A stretch of 64,000 bases of DNA from SIG480 sp045636865 (lineage in GTDB: Bacteria > Bacillota > Clostridia > Oscillospirales > JAAYXM01), in assembly GCA_045636865.1 (NCBI GenBank), contig JAZTYJ010000020.1, forward strand, positions 62,001 through 126,000, read 5' to 3'. A model generated the notes under the pieces. The model made no database searches. It was not told the DNA's origin and worked only from the letters and a program-made list of their open reading frames with translations. Position numbers and translations under genes: made by a program. Shown here piece by piece: positions 15,962 through 24,149 of this stretch (positions within the stretch are counted from its first letter, which is position 1; each line of letters starts with the position of its first letter).

Positions 15962-17232
15962 TTAAAATTTTAAAATGCAAGGACACTCCGCGCTCCGAGA
16001 TTTTTGCAAGAAGCGAGAGCATCTCAAACGTAACTGAAATCGTTGCGGAAATCATAGACGACGTCCGGAAAAACGGCGATGCGGCACTTTTTGCCTACTG
16101 CAAGAAGTTTGACGGTGCAGACCTCTCTTCTCTTCTCGTTTCCGAAGAAGAATTTGACGAGGCGATGGAGAAAGTTCCGCCGCGTCTTATAGAAGTTCTT
16201 TCGCGCGCCGCAGAAAACATAAGAAAGTTCCACAGCGCACAGGTGCGGGACGACTTTGAGCTTAATCAGGACGGCGGCATCGTCATCGGCCAGAAGATCA
16301 TCCCGATAGACCGCGCAGGGCTCTACGTTCCGGGGGGCACGGCGGCGTACCCGTCAACTGTTCTTATGAACGCGATTCCGGCACTTATCGCAGGCTGCCG
16401 CGAGGTCGCGATAACAACTCCGCCCGGAAAAGACGGAAAAATAAACCCCGCAATCCTTGCCGCGGCACGTATTGCAGGTGTAACGAAAATTTATAAAATG
16501 GGCGGCGCACAGGCTGTTGCCGCGCTCGCATACGGCACGGAAACCGTTACGAAGGTGGACAAAATCGTAGGTCCCGGAAACGCGTTTGTCGCAGAGGCAA
16601 AACGTCAGGTTTTCGGACGTGTTGCGATTGATATGATCGCAGGTCCGAGCGAGATATTGGTTGTTGCAGACGGAAAGTCAAACCCGGCTCATGTTGCGGC
16701 AGACCTTCTCTCACAGGCAGAGCACGACAAGCTCGCAAGCGCGGTGCTTGTTACGGACTCTGAAGAGCTTGCAAAAAAGGTAGCAGACGAAATCGAAAGA
16801 CAGCTTGAGGCGCTTCCTCGTCGCGAAATTGCAAGAGCGTCAATTGATAACTGCGGAAAGATTATCGTTTCTGAAAATCTTTCTGACGCGATAGATATCT
16901 CAAACGAGCTTGCGCCCGAGCATCTTGAGCTCTGCGTTGATAACCCGTTTGACTATCTCCCGAAAATCCGCCACGCAGGCTCGATTTTTATGGGACGCGA
17001 CTGCCCCGAAGCTCTCGGCGACTACCTCGCCGGCGCAAACCACACGCTTCCGACAAGCGGTACGGCAAAATTCTCAAGTCCGCTTTCGGTTGACGACTTT
17101 ATAAAGAAATCACAGTTTACATATTACACGCATGAAGCACTTTCGGATGTGTACGAGGACATCGTATACTTTGCCGAAACCGAAGGGCTTACGGCGCACG
17201 GAAGAAGTGCCGCAATACGTTTTGAGGATTAG
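15958..17232 (+). CDS. hisD: Histidinol dehydrogenase
   Basis: A 424-residue enzyme, standard length. It has PGGTAAYPSTVLMNA, the NAD-binding GGAQAVAALAYGT, VGPGNAFVAEAKR and the zinc and catalytic-histidine region SQAEHDKLASAVLVT. A second His set follows in ELAPEHLEL. It oxidises histidinol to histidine in two steps (last in the pathway). The start overlaps the hisG stop (ATGA). Confidence 0.96.
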   Translation: MIKILKCKDTPRSEIFARSESISNVTEIVAEIIDDVRKNGDAALFAYCKKFDGADLSSLLVSEEEFDEAMEKVPPRLIEVLSRAAENIRKFHSAQVRDDFELNQDGGIVIGQKIIPIDRAGLYVPGGTAAYPSTVLMNAIPALIAGCREVAITTPPGKDGKINPAILAAARIAGVTKIYKMGGAQAVAALAYGTETVTKVDKIVGPGNAFVAEAKRQVFGRVAIDMIAGPSEILVVADGKSNPAHVAADLLSQAEHDKLASAVLVTDSEELAKKVADEIERQLEALPRREIARASIDNCGKIIVSENLSDAIDISNELAPEHLELCVDNPFDYLPKIRHAGSIFMGRDCPEALGDYLAGANHTLPTSGTAKFSSPLSVDDFIKKSQFTYYTHEALSDVYEDIVYFAETEGLTAHGRSAAIRFED

Positions 17233-17235
17233 AAC

Positions 17236-18291
17236 ATGAGCAGATTCTTTAGTGAAAAATACAAGGCTTTGACACCGTATACACCGGGCGAACAGCCGCA
17301 GGATATGCAGTATATAAAGCTCAATACGAATGAGTCGCCCTATCCCCCGTCGGAAAAGGCGCAAAGATATGCCGCAGAGGAGATAGCGCGCCTGCAGCTC
17401 TATTCAGACCCCGAGTGCACGCGCCTTGTTGAGAAGATGGCGTCGCTTCTCGGAGTTTCAAAGCGCGAGATTATCTTCACAAACGGCTCGGATGACGTTT
17501 TGAACTTTGCGTTTATGGCGTTCTGCGATGAGAAGACCGGTGTTGCGTTTCCCGACATAACATACGGCTTCTACCCCGTATTTGCAAAGCTCAATAATAT
17601 CGAATATGAAGAAATCCCTCTTCGTGAAGACTATACGATAGATGTTGAAAAATTCTGCGGCATCGGAAAAACCATATTCATCGCAAACCCGAATGCACCG
17701 ACGGGCATCGCCCTTCCGCTTTCGGAAATCGAAGAGATTGTCCGCAGAAATCCCGATAATGTAGTCGTGATTGACGAGGCGTATGTCGATTTCGGCACGG
17801 AGAGCGCAGTTTCGCTTATCGGAAAGTATTCAAATCTTCTCGTTACGCAGACGTTTTCAAAGTCGCGCTCGATGGCGGGCGCAAGACTCGGCTTTGCAGT
17901 AGGTTGCCGCGAGCTGATAGCAGACCTCAATACGATAAGATACTCCACAAACCCCTACAACATCAACAGAATGACGATGGCGGCAGGCATCGGAGTCATT
18001 GAGGATGAGGAATACACACGCAAAAACTGCCGCGCGATAGAAGAGACGCGTGAGTTTACCTTGGAGGAGCTTTCAAAGCTCGGCTTTGAGACACTTCCGT
18101 CAAAGGCAAACTTCATTTTCACGAAAAACAAAAAGATATGCGGCGCAAATCTCTATACGGAGCTTCGCCGCCGCGGAATACTCGTCAGATATTTTGATAA
18201 AGCCCGGCTTTCGGATTTTGTCCGCATAACAATCGGAAGCCGCGAGCAGATGGAAACGCTCATCAAGGTTATTAAGGAGATGAACATATGA
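17236..18291 (+). CDS. hisC: Histidinol-phosphate aminotransferase
   Basis: A 351-residue PLP enzyme of fold type I, class II. It contains KLNTNESPYPPS, the NPNAPTG motif, VVIDEAYVDF and the PLP-lysine segment TQTFSKSRSMAGARLGF. It transaminates imidazole-acetol phosphate to histidinol phosphate. It lies 3 bases after hisD. The family overlaps with aromatic aminotransferases, but the operon position fixes the assignment. Confidence 0.95.
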   Translation: MSRFFSEKYKALTPYTPGEQPQDMQYIKLNTNESPYPPSEKAQRYAAEEIARLQLYSDPECTRLVEKMASLLGVSKREIIFTNGSDDVLNFAFMAFCDEKTGVAFPDITYGFYPVFAKLNNIEYEEIPLREDYTIDVEKFCGIGKTIFIANPNAPTGIALPLSEIEEIVRRNPDNVVVIDEAYVDFGTESAVSLIGKYSNLLVTQTFSKSRSMAGARLGFAVGCRELIADLNTIRYSTNPYNINRMTMAAGIGVIEDEEYTRKNCRAIEETREFTLEELSKLGFETLPSKANFIFTKNKKICGANLYTELRRRGILVRYFDKARLSDFVRITIGSREQMETLIKVIKEMNI

Positions 18292-18875
18292 GAAAGGCAG
18301 AAATAAAAAGAAATACGGCTGAAACCGAAATTTCGCTCAGCCTCAATATCGACGGAAAGGGCGTCTCTGACATTCAGAGCGGCTGTGGGTTTCTCGACCA
18401 TATGCTGACGCTTTTTGCCCGCCACGCAGGCTTTGACCTTACCGTTTTCTGCAAGGGCGATACTTATGTCGACTACCACCACTCTGTTGAGGATATCGGC
18501 ATCGCGCTCGGTACGGCTATTCGCGAAGCACTCGGAGATAAGCGCGGAATCTGCCGCTACGGCGACATAATGCTCCCGATGGACGAGGCACTCATTCTTG
18601 CGGCGGTAGACGTTTCAGGTCGCTACACCCTTGCATACGACCTTGACATCCCGAGCAAAAAGGTCGGCGATTTTGATACGGAGCTTGTCGAGGAATTTCT
18701 TCTTGGTATGGTGCGCGAGGCAAGGCTTACTCTCCACATAAAGTCGCTTGCGGGAAAGAATTCGCACCACATCATCGAGGGCGCGTTCAAGGCATTAGGC
18801 CGCGTGCTTCGCAAGGCGTTTGCGATTGACCCCGATTTTGCCGACGAAATCCCCTCGACGAAGGGAGTTCTTTAA
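18288..18875 (+). CDS. hisB: Imidazoleglycerol-phosphate dehydratase
   Basis: A 195-residue monofunctional dehydratase. The metal-binding signatures are GFLDHMLTLFARHAGFDL, the D-YHHSVED motif near residue 63 and the second half-repeat KSLAGKNSHHIIEGAFKALG. It converts imidazole-glycerol phosphate to imidazole-acetol phosphate. No histidinol-phosphatase domain is fused to it, and none is found elsewhere in the operon. Start overlaps hisC by four bases. Confidence 0.96.
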   Translation: MRKAEIKRNTAETEISLSLNIDGKGVSDIQSGCGFLDHMLTLFARHAGFDLTVFCKGDTYVDYHHSVEDIGIALGTAIREALGDKRGICRYGDIMLPMDEALILAAVDVSGRYTLAYDLDIPSKKVGDFDTELVEEFLLGMVREARLTLHIKSLAGKNSHHIIEGAFKALGRVLRKAFAIDPDFADEIPSTKGVL

Positions 18876-19498
18876 TGGTTGCGATAGTTGATTACGGTGT
18901 CGGAAACCTGTTTTCGCTCTCGGCATCGTTTAAAAAAATCGGATATGAGGCTTGCATCACATCCGACAAGGAAGCAATAAGACGTGCAGACAAAATCCTT
19001 CTTCCCGGAGTCGGCGCATTTTCCGATGCGGCAAAAAAGCTTTTTGAATCGGGACTTGCGGAGGTTGTCTGTGATGAGGCAAAGCGAGGAAAACCCATTC
19101 TCGGCATCTGCCTCGGTATGCAGCTTCTGTTTGAAAAAAGCTATGAGTACGGCGAGCACAAAGGTCTCGGGCTCATTCCGGGTGTGATTTCTCCGATAAA
19201 GGACGTCATCCCCGAAAATTTAAAGATTCCGCACATCGGCTGGAATGCGCTTTCACTCTCAGGGGATTGCCCGATATTTAAAAAGATAAAAAATGGCGAC
19301 TGCGTCTATTTTGTTCATTCATTCTACGCCGATTGCGACGAGAAGTGGATTTCGGCAAAGGCTGAATACGGTGCACCGCTCACCGCGGCGGTAGCGAGAG
19401 AAAACGTATTCGGTTGTCAGTTCCATCCCGAAAAAAGCGGCGATGTGGGACTTGCGATACTTTCCGCATTCTGCGAAATGGAGGTAGGAAAATGCTGA
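18875..19498 (+). CDS. hisH: Imidazole glycerol phosphate synthase, glutaminase subunit
   Basis: A 207-residue class I glutamine amidotransferase. The nucleophile elbow is GICLGMQLLF (Cys near residue 79), and the His-Glu pair lies in FGCQFHPEKSG near the C-terminus. It supplies ammonia to HisF through the synthase interface. It overlaps the hisB stop by one base and the hisA start by seven. Confidence 0.95.
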   Translation: MVAIVDYGVGNLFSLSASFKKIGYEACITSDKEAIRRADKILLPGVGAFSDAAKKLFESGLAEVVCDEAKRGKPILGICLGMQLLFEKSYEYGEHKGLGLIPGVISPIKDVIPENLKIPHIGWNALSLSGDCPIFKKIKNGDCVYFVHSFYADCDEKWISAKAEYGAPLTAAVARENVFGCQFHPEKSGDVGLAILSAFCEMEVGKC

Positions 19499-20205
19499 TT
19501 TTTCCGGCAATAGATTTATATGAAAAAAAGGCTGTGCGCCTTCTCCGCGGAGACTATGCGAAGATGACGGTTTATAGCGAAAACCCCGTAGAGGTTGCGC
19601 GCGATTTTCGTGCGGCGGGGGCTGCGTGCATCCACCTTGTTGACCTCGAAGGCGCAAAGGAAGGAACAACCCCGAATTTCGATGTTGTTTCCGCAATAAA
19701 GAAAGAAACAGGTCTTTTCTGCGAAATCGGTGGCGGAATCCGTTCAATGGAGACGTGCAAAAGGTATATCGACGCAGATATCGACCGCGTAATCCTCGGC
19801 ACGGCGGCAGTCCGTGATGAAGAGTTTGTAAAGCTCGCAGTCAAAGAATACGGAGAAAAAATTGCCGTCGGCATCGATGTGCGCGACGGATACGTCGCAA
19901 TCTCCGGCTGGACGGAAACAAGCTCCGTAACGTGCGAGGAACTGTGTGAAAAAATGCAGAAAATCGGCGTTAAAACGCTCATCTGCACAGACATTTCAAA
20001 AGACGGCGCAATGCAGGGCACAAACCGCGAGCTCTATCGCAGCCTGCAGGAGAAATTTGATATGCAGATTGTGGCATCGGGCGGCGTGTCCTCAATGGAG
20101 GATATCGAGAATCTGTCAGCCCTCTCGCTCTACGGCGCGATTATCGGAAAAGCTTACTATACCGGCGCGATAGACCTCAAAGCAGCGATAGAGGTGGCAC
20201 GATGA
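19492..20205 (+). CDS. hisA: Phosphoribosylformimino-AICAR-phosphate isomerase
   Basis: A 237-residue beta/alpha barrel. It starts IFPAIDLYEKKAVRLLRGDY with the catalytic Asp, and the second half contains VGIDVRDGYVAISGW and ICTDISKDGAMQG with the other catalytic Asp and phosphate site. It isomerises ProFAR to PRFAR. ATG 19492 follows GGAGGTAGG inside the end of hisH. An earlier in-frame start would only be read-through of the hisH region. Confidence 0.95.
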   Translation: MLIFPAIDLYEKKAVRLLRGDYAKMTVYSENPVEVARDFRAAGAACIHLVDLEGAKEGTTPNFDVVSAIKKETGLFCEIGGGIRSMETCKRYIDADIDRVILGTAAVRDEEFVKLAVKEYGEKIAVGIDVRDGYVAISGWTETSSVTCEELCEKMQKIGVKTLICTDISKDGAMQGTNRELYRSLQEKFDMQIVASGGVSSMEDIENLSALSLYGAIIGKAYYTGAIDLKAAIEVAR

Positions 20206-20960
20206 TTACAAAAAGAATTATTCCCTGCCTTGACGTGCGCGACGGTCGCGTTGTCAAGGGAGTAAACTTTGAAAACTTAAGCGACGTCTCCTCCCCCGTA
20301 AGTCTTGCAAAGTTCTACAGCGAAAACGGAGCAGACGAGCTTGTCTTCTACGATATCACAGCGTCAAGCGACGGCAGACGTCTCTTCACGGAGATTCTCA
20401 CGGAGACGGCGCAAAACGTCTTTATTCCGCTGACCGTCGGCGGCGGAATAAACACCACCGACGATTTTGACCGCGTCTTAAAATGCGGTGCGGACAAGGT
20501 AAGCGTAAACTCGGGTGCAATAAAGAACCCGAACCTCATCTTCGAGGCGGCAAAGCTCTATGGCGACCAGTGTGTCGTCATCTCGGCAGACGTAAAGCGC
20601 GTCGACGGAGTCTTCCGCGTTTTTGCAAAGGGCGGACGTGAACAGACGGACCTTGAAGCAGTTTCGTGGATAAAGAAATGCGTGTCGCTGGGTGCAGGTG
20701 AGGTTTGCCTCAACTCAATCGATACAGACGGCGTAAAAGGCGGTTTTGACCTTGAAATGCTCGATGCCGTTTCAAATGCAGTAAACGTTCCTGTCATTGC
20801 ATCGGGCGGTGCGGGAAAGATTTCTGACTTTATCGACCTCTTTAAAAAGCTTCCGAAGGTCGATGCAGGTCTTGCGGCATCAATTTTCCACTTCGGAGAA
20901 GTAAAAATCGCAGACCTTAAAGAAGAAATGAAACAATCGGGAATACCCACAAGAATCTGA
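20202..20960 (+). CDS. hisF: Imidazole glycerol phosphate synthase, cyclase subunit
   Basis: A 252-residue beta/alpha barrel paralogous to HisA. It has IIPCLDVRDGRVVKGVNF with the catalytic Asp, VGGGINTTDDF and LNSIDTDGVKGGFD with the second Asp. It makes imidazole-glycerol phosphate and AICAR from PRFAR and ammonia delivered by HisH. It overlaps hisA by four bases (ATGA). Confidence 0.96.
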   Translation: MITKRIIPCLDVRDGRVVKGVNFENLSDVSSPVSLAKFYSENGADELVFYDITASSDGRRLFTEILTETAQNVFIPLTVGGGINTTDDFDRVLKCGADKVSVNSGAIKNPNLIFEAAKLYGDQCVVISADVKRVDGVFRVFAKGGREQTDLEAVSWIKKCVSLGAGEVCLNSIDTDGVKGGFDLEMLDAVSNAVNVPVIASGGAGKISDFIDLFKKLPKVDAGLAASIFHFGEVKIADLKEEMKQSGIPTRI

Positions 20961-20974
20961 AAGGGAGAATAACT

Positions 20975-21625
20975 ATGTTGAATATAGAAGAACTCAAATT
21001 TGACGAGCGCGGACTTATCCCCGCGATAGTCGTTGACGCGGAAACAAAGCGCGTGCTCACTCTCGCTTATATGAACCGCGAAAGCCTCAAAATCTCAATG
21101 GAAAAGGAGCTTACCTGTTTTTACAGCCGTTCAAGAGAAGAGCTCTGGCTCAAGGGCGAGACCAGCGGAAACTATCAGCACATCGTTTCAATTACCGCAG
21201 ACTGCGACCGCGATGCTCTCGTGGTTATGGTAGAGCCTGACGGTCCTGCCTGCCATAAGGGAACGGTCTCCTGCTTTAACGAAAAGGTTTTTGAGAGTGA
21301 CGAGCGACACGAATTCTCCCTCGAAGGGCTCATAAATCTCATCAAGGGCAGAAAAGAAGAGAAAACAGAAGGCTCATACACAACGTATCTCTTTGAAAAG
21401 GGACTCGATAAAATCTTAAAGAAGGTCGGCGAGGAGTCTACCGAAGTCATCATTGCCGCAAAGGCGGAGGACAAGGCAGAAACCATTTACGAAATTGCAG
21501 ACCTTGCATATCACGTTATGGTGCTTATGATCGAGACGGGCATCGACCTTTCCGACATCCACCGCGAGCTTGCATCCCGCCACGTTATCGACCACAAGGT
21601 AAAGCAGGAAAAAATGACAAAGTAA
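20975..21625 (+). CDS. hisI: Phosphoribosyl-AMP cyclohydrolase / phosphoribosyl-ATP pyrophosphatase (HisIE)
   Basis: A 216-residue bifunctional fusion. Residues ~1-110 are the HisI cyclohydrolase (AYMNRESLKIS, the FYSRSREELWLKGETSGN signature and a metal-binding DCDRDALVV). Residues ~115-205 are the HisE pyrophosphatase (KVGEESTEVIIAAK with the acidic metal site). It performs steps two and three of the pathway. It is the last his gene. A classical terminator is not obvious; the next features are dispersed repeats that could fold. Confidence 0.95.
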   Translation: MLNIEELKFDERGLIPAIVVDAETKRVLTLAYMNRESLKISMEKELTCFYSRSREELWLKGETSGNYQHIVSITADCDRDALVVMVEPDGPACHKGTVSCFNEKVFESDERHEFSLEGLINLIKGRKEEKTEGSYTTYLFEKGLDKILKKVGEESTEVIIAAKAEDKAETIYEIADLAYHVMVLMIETGIDLSDIHRELASRHVIDHKVKQEKMTK

Positions 21626-21684
21626 GAACCCCCACAACCACAATCGCAACTTTGTCCCTGACTCGACAAAATCACTGTAAGGAT

Positions 21685-21710
21685 GCATCAAAATTATACA
21701 GTCTTTATAT
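21685..21710 (+). repeat. Direct repeat, left copy
   Basis: A 26-base segment beginning GCATC and containing ATTATACAGTCTTTATA, repeated at 21915-21940 with two mismatches. The two copies flank the pair of inverted double-hairpin repeats. Confidence 0.7.
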
Positions 21711-21740
21711 AAAGAATGTCGAAATTTGGCGAAAGAAAAA

Positions 21741-21790
21741 AGCCTCCCTTGCCTAAAGGGAGGGGGACCACCGAAGGTGGTGGAGGGATA
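21741..21790 (+). repeat. Dispersed double-hairpin repeat, copy C
   Basis: CCTCCCTTGCCTAAAGGGAGG hairpin, then CCACC-GAAG-GTGG, then TGGAGGGAT. The clearest copy of the family. It stands in inverted orientation to copy D, 28 bases further on. Confidence 0.75.
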
Positions 21791-21818
21791 AAAAAGAGGG
21801 ATTCGTTTAATCAAAAAA

Positions 21819-21866
21819 ATCCCCCAGTCTGCTTCGCAGACAGCCCCCTTTAGGCAAGGGGGCCTT
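21819..21866 (-). repeat. Dispersed double-hairpin repeat, copy D
   Basis: Minus-strand copy: GCCCCCTTGCCTAAAGGGGGC, then AGTCTGC-TTC-GCAGACT-like hairpin, ending GGGGGAT. Together with copy C it makes a large inverted repeat in the 363-base gap after hisI; no gene is visible there. Confidence 0.7.
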
Positions 21867-21914
21867 TGATGAGTTGCATCTAAACCTTATGTGTCGCAAC
21901 TACTAAAAACAGTG

Positions 21915-21940
21915 GCATCCAGATTATACAGTCTTTATAA
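21915..21940 (+). repeat. Direct repeat, right copy
   Basis: Second copy of the 26-base element at 21685-21710; 17 bases (ATTATACAGTCTTTATA) are identical. Confidence 0.7.
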
Positions 21941-21988
21941 AATTTAACTGGTGGTTTGTAGTTTTACACTGTATTGAGGAGAGTAGAT

Positions 21989-22417
21989 ATGAAGAAGACG
22001 ATTATATGTGTTGCTTGTGTAATAATTGGGGTGATTCTTATTTGTTTGCCGTATCAGATAAATAACCGTGCTTGCTCCAAGTATAGGAGTGAAATCGAAG
22101 CGAGGCTTGCAAATGTGGCGGATATCACTGTTTTGCAAGTGGTCAATGGTTGTGGAAACAGTAGCGGAACCGGAGACCATACTGATTTATACGTTGCCGC
22201 TTTGGTTAAAGCGAATTCAAGAGAAGACGCTATAGAAAGAGCTTTTCCCGATGCGATGGATGTACGAGCTGTCGTTGACGAGGGAGAGCGTACCCTGGCG
22301 ATGAAACTAATAAACTTAAGTTTTGATGAAGAGAATTATGATGATAGTAAGAATCTTTACATTATTGAGTTTTCAAAGCGTACTCTGTTTTCTTCCCTCG
22401 ATTTGAGAGGATGTTAA
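21989..22417 (+). CDS. Hypothetical small membrane-anchored protein
   Basis: A 142-residue protein that I do not recognise. It has an N-terminal membrane segment (about residues 4-22, ICVACVIIGVILICL), then an extracytoplasmic region with alternating strands and helices, and a Cys at the extreme C-terminus (LRGC). GAGGAGAG lies before ATG 21989. Base composition is more AT-rich and its codons are less biased than those of its neighbours, and it is surrounded by dispersed repeats, so it may be an acquired gene. The promoter is unclear. Confidence 0.6.
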   Translation: MKKTIICVACVIIGVILICLPYQINNRACSKYRSEIEARLANVADITVLQVVNGCGNSSGTGDHTDLYVAALVKANSREDAIERAFPDAMDVRAVVDEGERTLAMKLINLSFDEENYDDSKNLYIIEFSKRTLFSSLDLRGC

Positions 22418-22506
22418 GACTACTTGAAAGATAATGGGCAAAAAGCCTTCCCCCCAAGGGGAAGCATTTAAAAGGATAAAAAAATTTTAAAATTTATCAA
22501 TTTTCC

Positions 22507-22537
22507 ACTTTACAACGATAAAGTGATGTGCTATAAT
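22507..22537 (+). promoter_or_regulatory. Promoter of amino-acid ABC operon with the his-type operator
   Basis: TTTACA (22509-22514) and TATAAT (22532-22537) at 17-base spacing. The inverted repeat ACTTTA-CAACGA-TAAAGT lies at 22507-22524, covering the -35 box. Arms and spacing are identical to the site in front of yerC-hisZ (13876-13893) while the six central bases differ, which is the signature of a conserved operator. Confidence 0.7.
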
Positions 22538-22579
22538 AAACTCACGTCACAAAAAGACTTATTTTAGGAGGAAATTAAA

Positions 22580-23419
22580 ATGAAAAAAATTATTGCACTT
22601 ATCCTTGCAGCTATGATGCTCTGCTGCCTCTTCGCAGGTTGCCAGACCACAGACGTTGAGAACAACGACGTTCTCTCAGACGGCGGCGACGTTACTGCTA
22701 CAAGCGACACAGACTACATCGTCGAAAAGGGCGAAATGATCATCGGTATGACACTCTTTGCTCCGATGAACTACTACGACAACGACACAAACGAGCTCAT
22801 CGGCTTTGAAACAGAGTTTGCAAACGCAGTTTGCGAGAAGATCGGTGTTACTCCGAAGTTCCAGGAAATTGACTGGAGCGCAAAGGAAATCGAGCTCAAT
22901 GCTAAGAACATCGACTGCATCTGGAACGGTATGACAATTACCGACGAAAGAAAAGCTAACATGGAAATTTCAAACCCGTACATGGCTAACAAGCAGGTTA
23001 TGGTTGTCAAGAGCGAAAACCTCGCAAAGTTCTCTGAAGGCATCATCGGTGCTTCAGTTGTAGCAGAAGCAGGCAGCGCAGGTGAAGAAATCGCTACAAG
23101 CGACGCATTCTTCGCAGACAGCGCATTCACACCGGTTGACTCTATGGCAAAGGCTCTTATGGACGTTGCAGCAGGCACAAGCGACATCGCTGTTGTTGAC
23201 TACGTTGCATCTATCGGTTCAATCGGCGCAGGCACAGACTTTGAAAACCTCGTTGTAGTTGCAGACCGCGAATTTGCACCGGAAGAGTACGGTATCGCAT
23301 TCCGCAAGGGCAGCGACATGGCAACAGTTGTTAACAACACAATCGCTGAGCTCATCGCTGACGGCACACTCGACGAAATCGCAAAGAAGTATAAGCTTGA
23401 CGCTCTTCTCATTAAGTAA
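22580..23419 (+). CDS. Polar amino-acid ABC transporter, substrate-binding lipoprotein
   Basis: A 279-residue family 3 solute-binding protein. A lipoprotein signal with lipobox LFAGC (Cys at residue 21) is followed by an acidic linker. The domain starts at MIIGMTLFAPMNYYD, with GFETEFANAVCEKIG, IWNGMTITDERKANM and a final TLDEIAKKYK, all typical of the family. It captures an amino acid at the cell surface. Histidine is an inference from the shared operator with the his operon. AGGAGG precedes the ATG. Codon use is biased as in the S-layer gene, suggesting high expression. Confidence 0.92.
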   Translation: MKKIIALILAAMMLCCLFAGCQTTDVENNDVLSDGGDVTATSDTDYIVEKGEMIIGMTLFAPMNYYDNDTNELIGFETEFANAVCEKIGVTPKFQEIDWSAKEIELNAKNIDCIWNGMTITDERKANMEISNPYMANKQVMVVKSENLAKFSEGIIGASVVAEAGSAGEEIATSDAFFADSAFTPVDSMAKALMDVAAGTSDIAVVDYVASIGSIGAGTDFENLVVVADREFAPEEYGIAFRKGSDMATVVNNTIAELIADGTLDEIAKKYKLDALLIK

Positions 23420-23436
23420 AAGGCGGAAATTTTAAT

Positions 23437-24144
23437 ATGTCAACTTTCGAAGTGGCTTTTCGCTCGTTGACTGAAGGCTTCTGGCAAAACTGCATTATCT
23501 TTGCAGTAACACTCCTTGCGGCAATTCCGCTCGGTCTTGTCATCGCCTTTGGTTCAATGTCAAAATTTAAGCCCCTCGGCTTTCTTGCGAGAAGCAAAAA
23601 CAAAATATTTAGAGCAATCTCAAAATTTGCTCCGATAAGGTGGTTGACACGTACATTTGTTTGGATCATCAGGGGAACTCCCCTGATGCTCCAAATTTTT
23701 GTCGTATTATACGCTCCGGGGCTTTTGTGGGATATGCCGATGCGCAACAGAATGCTTGCAGTTCTGGTTGCGTTCGGAATAAACTATGCGGCGTATTTTT
23801 CGGAAATATACCGCGGCGGAATAGAAGGAATTTCAAAGGGGCAGTATGAGGCGTGCCAGGTTCTCGGTATGACGAAGGCGCAGACGTTCTTCAAGGTCGT
23901 GCTTCCGCAGGTCGTAAAGAGAATCATACCCCCGATGGGCAACGAAATCATAACGCTTGTAAAGGATACATCCCTTGCGCGAGTTGTTGCGGTTTCGGAA
24001 ATCATCATGTGTGCAGAACGCTTCACAAAGCAGGGCCTTATCGGGCCGCTTTTCTCAACTGCGCTCTACTTCCTCGCCTTTAACGGAATTCTCACGCTTC
24101 TTTTCGGCTACATAGAAAAGAAACTGAACTATTACAGAGGTTAA
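23437..24144 (+). CDS. Amino-acid ABC transporter permease
   Basis: A 235-residue inner-membrane permease of the HisM/GlnP type with about five membrane helices. The EAA loop that contacts the ATPase is in GQYEACQVLGMTKAQTFFKVVLPQ. The short 17-base gap to the binding protein and 5-base gap to the ATPase show one operon. A ~25-residue basic insertion (KFKPLGFLARSKNKIFRAISKF) between the first two helices is longer than in many homologues. Only one permease is present, so it probably works as a homodimer. Confidence 0.92.
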   Translation: MSTFEVAFRSLTEGFWQNCIIFAVTLLAAIPLGLVIAFGSMSKFKPLGFLARSKNKIFRAISKFAPIRWLTRTFVWIIRGTPLMLQIFVVLYAPGLLWDMPMRNRMLAVLVAFGINYAAYFSEIYRGGIEGISKGQYEACQVLGMTKAQTFFKVVLPQVVKRIIPPMGNEIITLVKDTSLARVVAVSEIIMCAERFTKQGLIGPLFSTALYFLAFNGILTLLFGYIEKKLNYYRG

Positions 24145-24149
24145 GGCAT

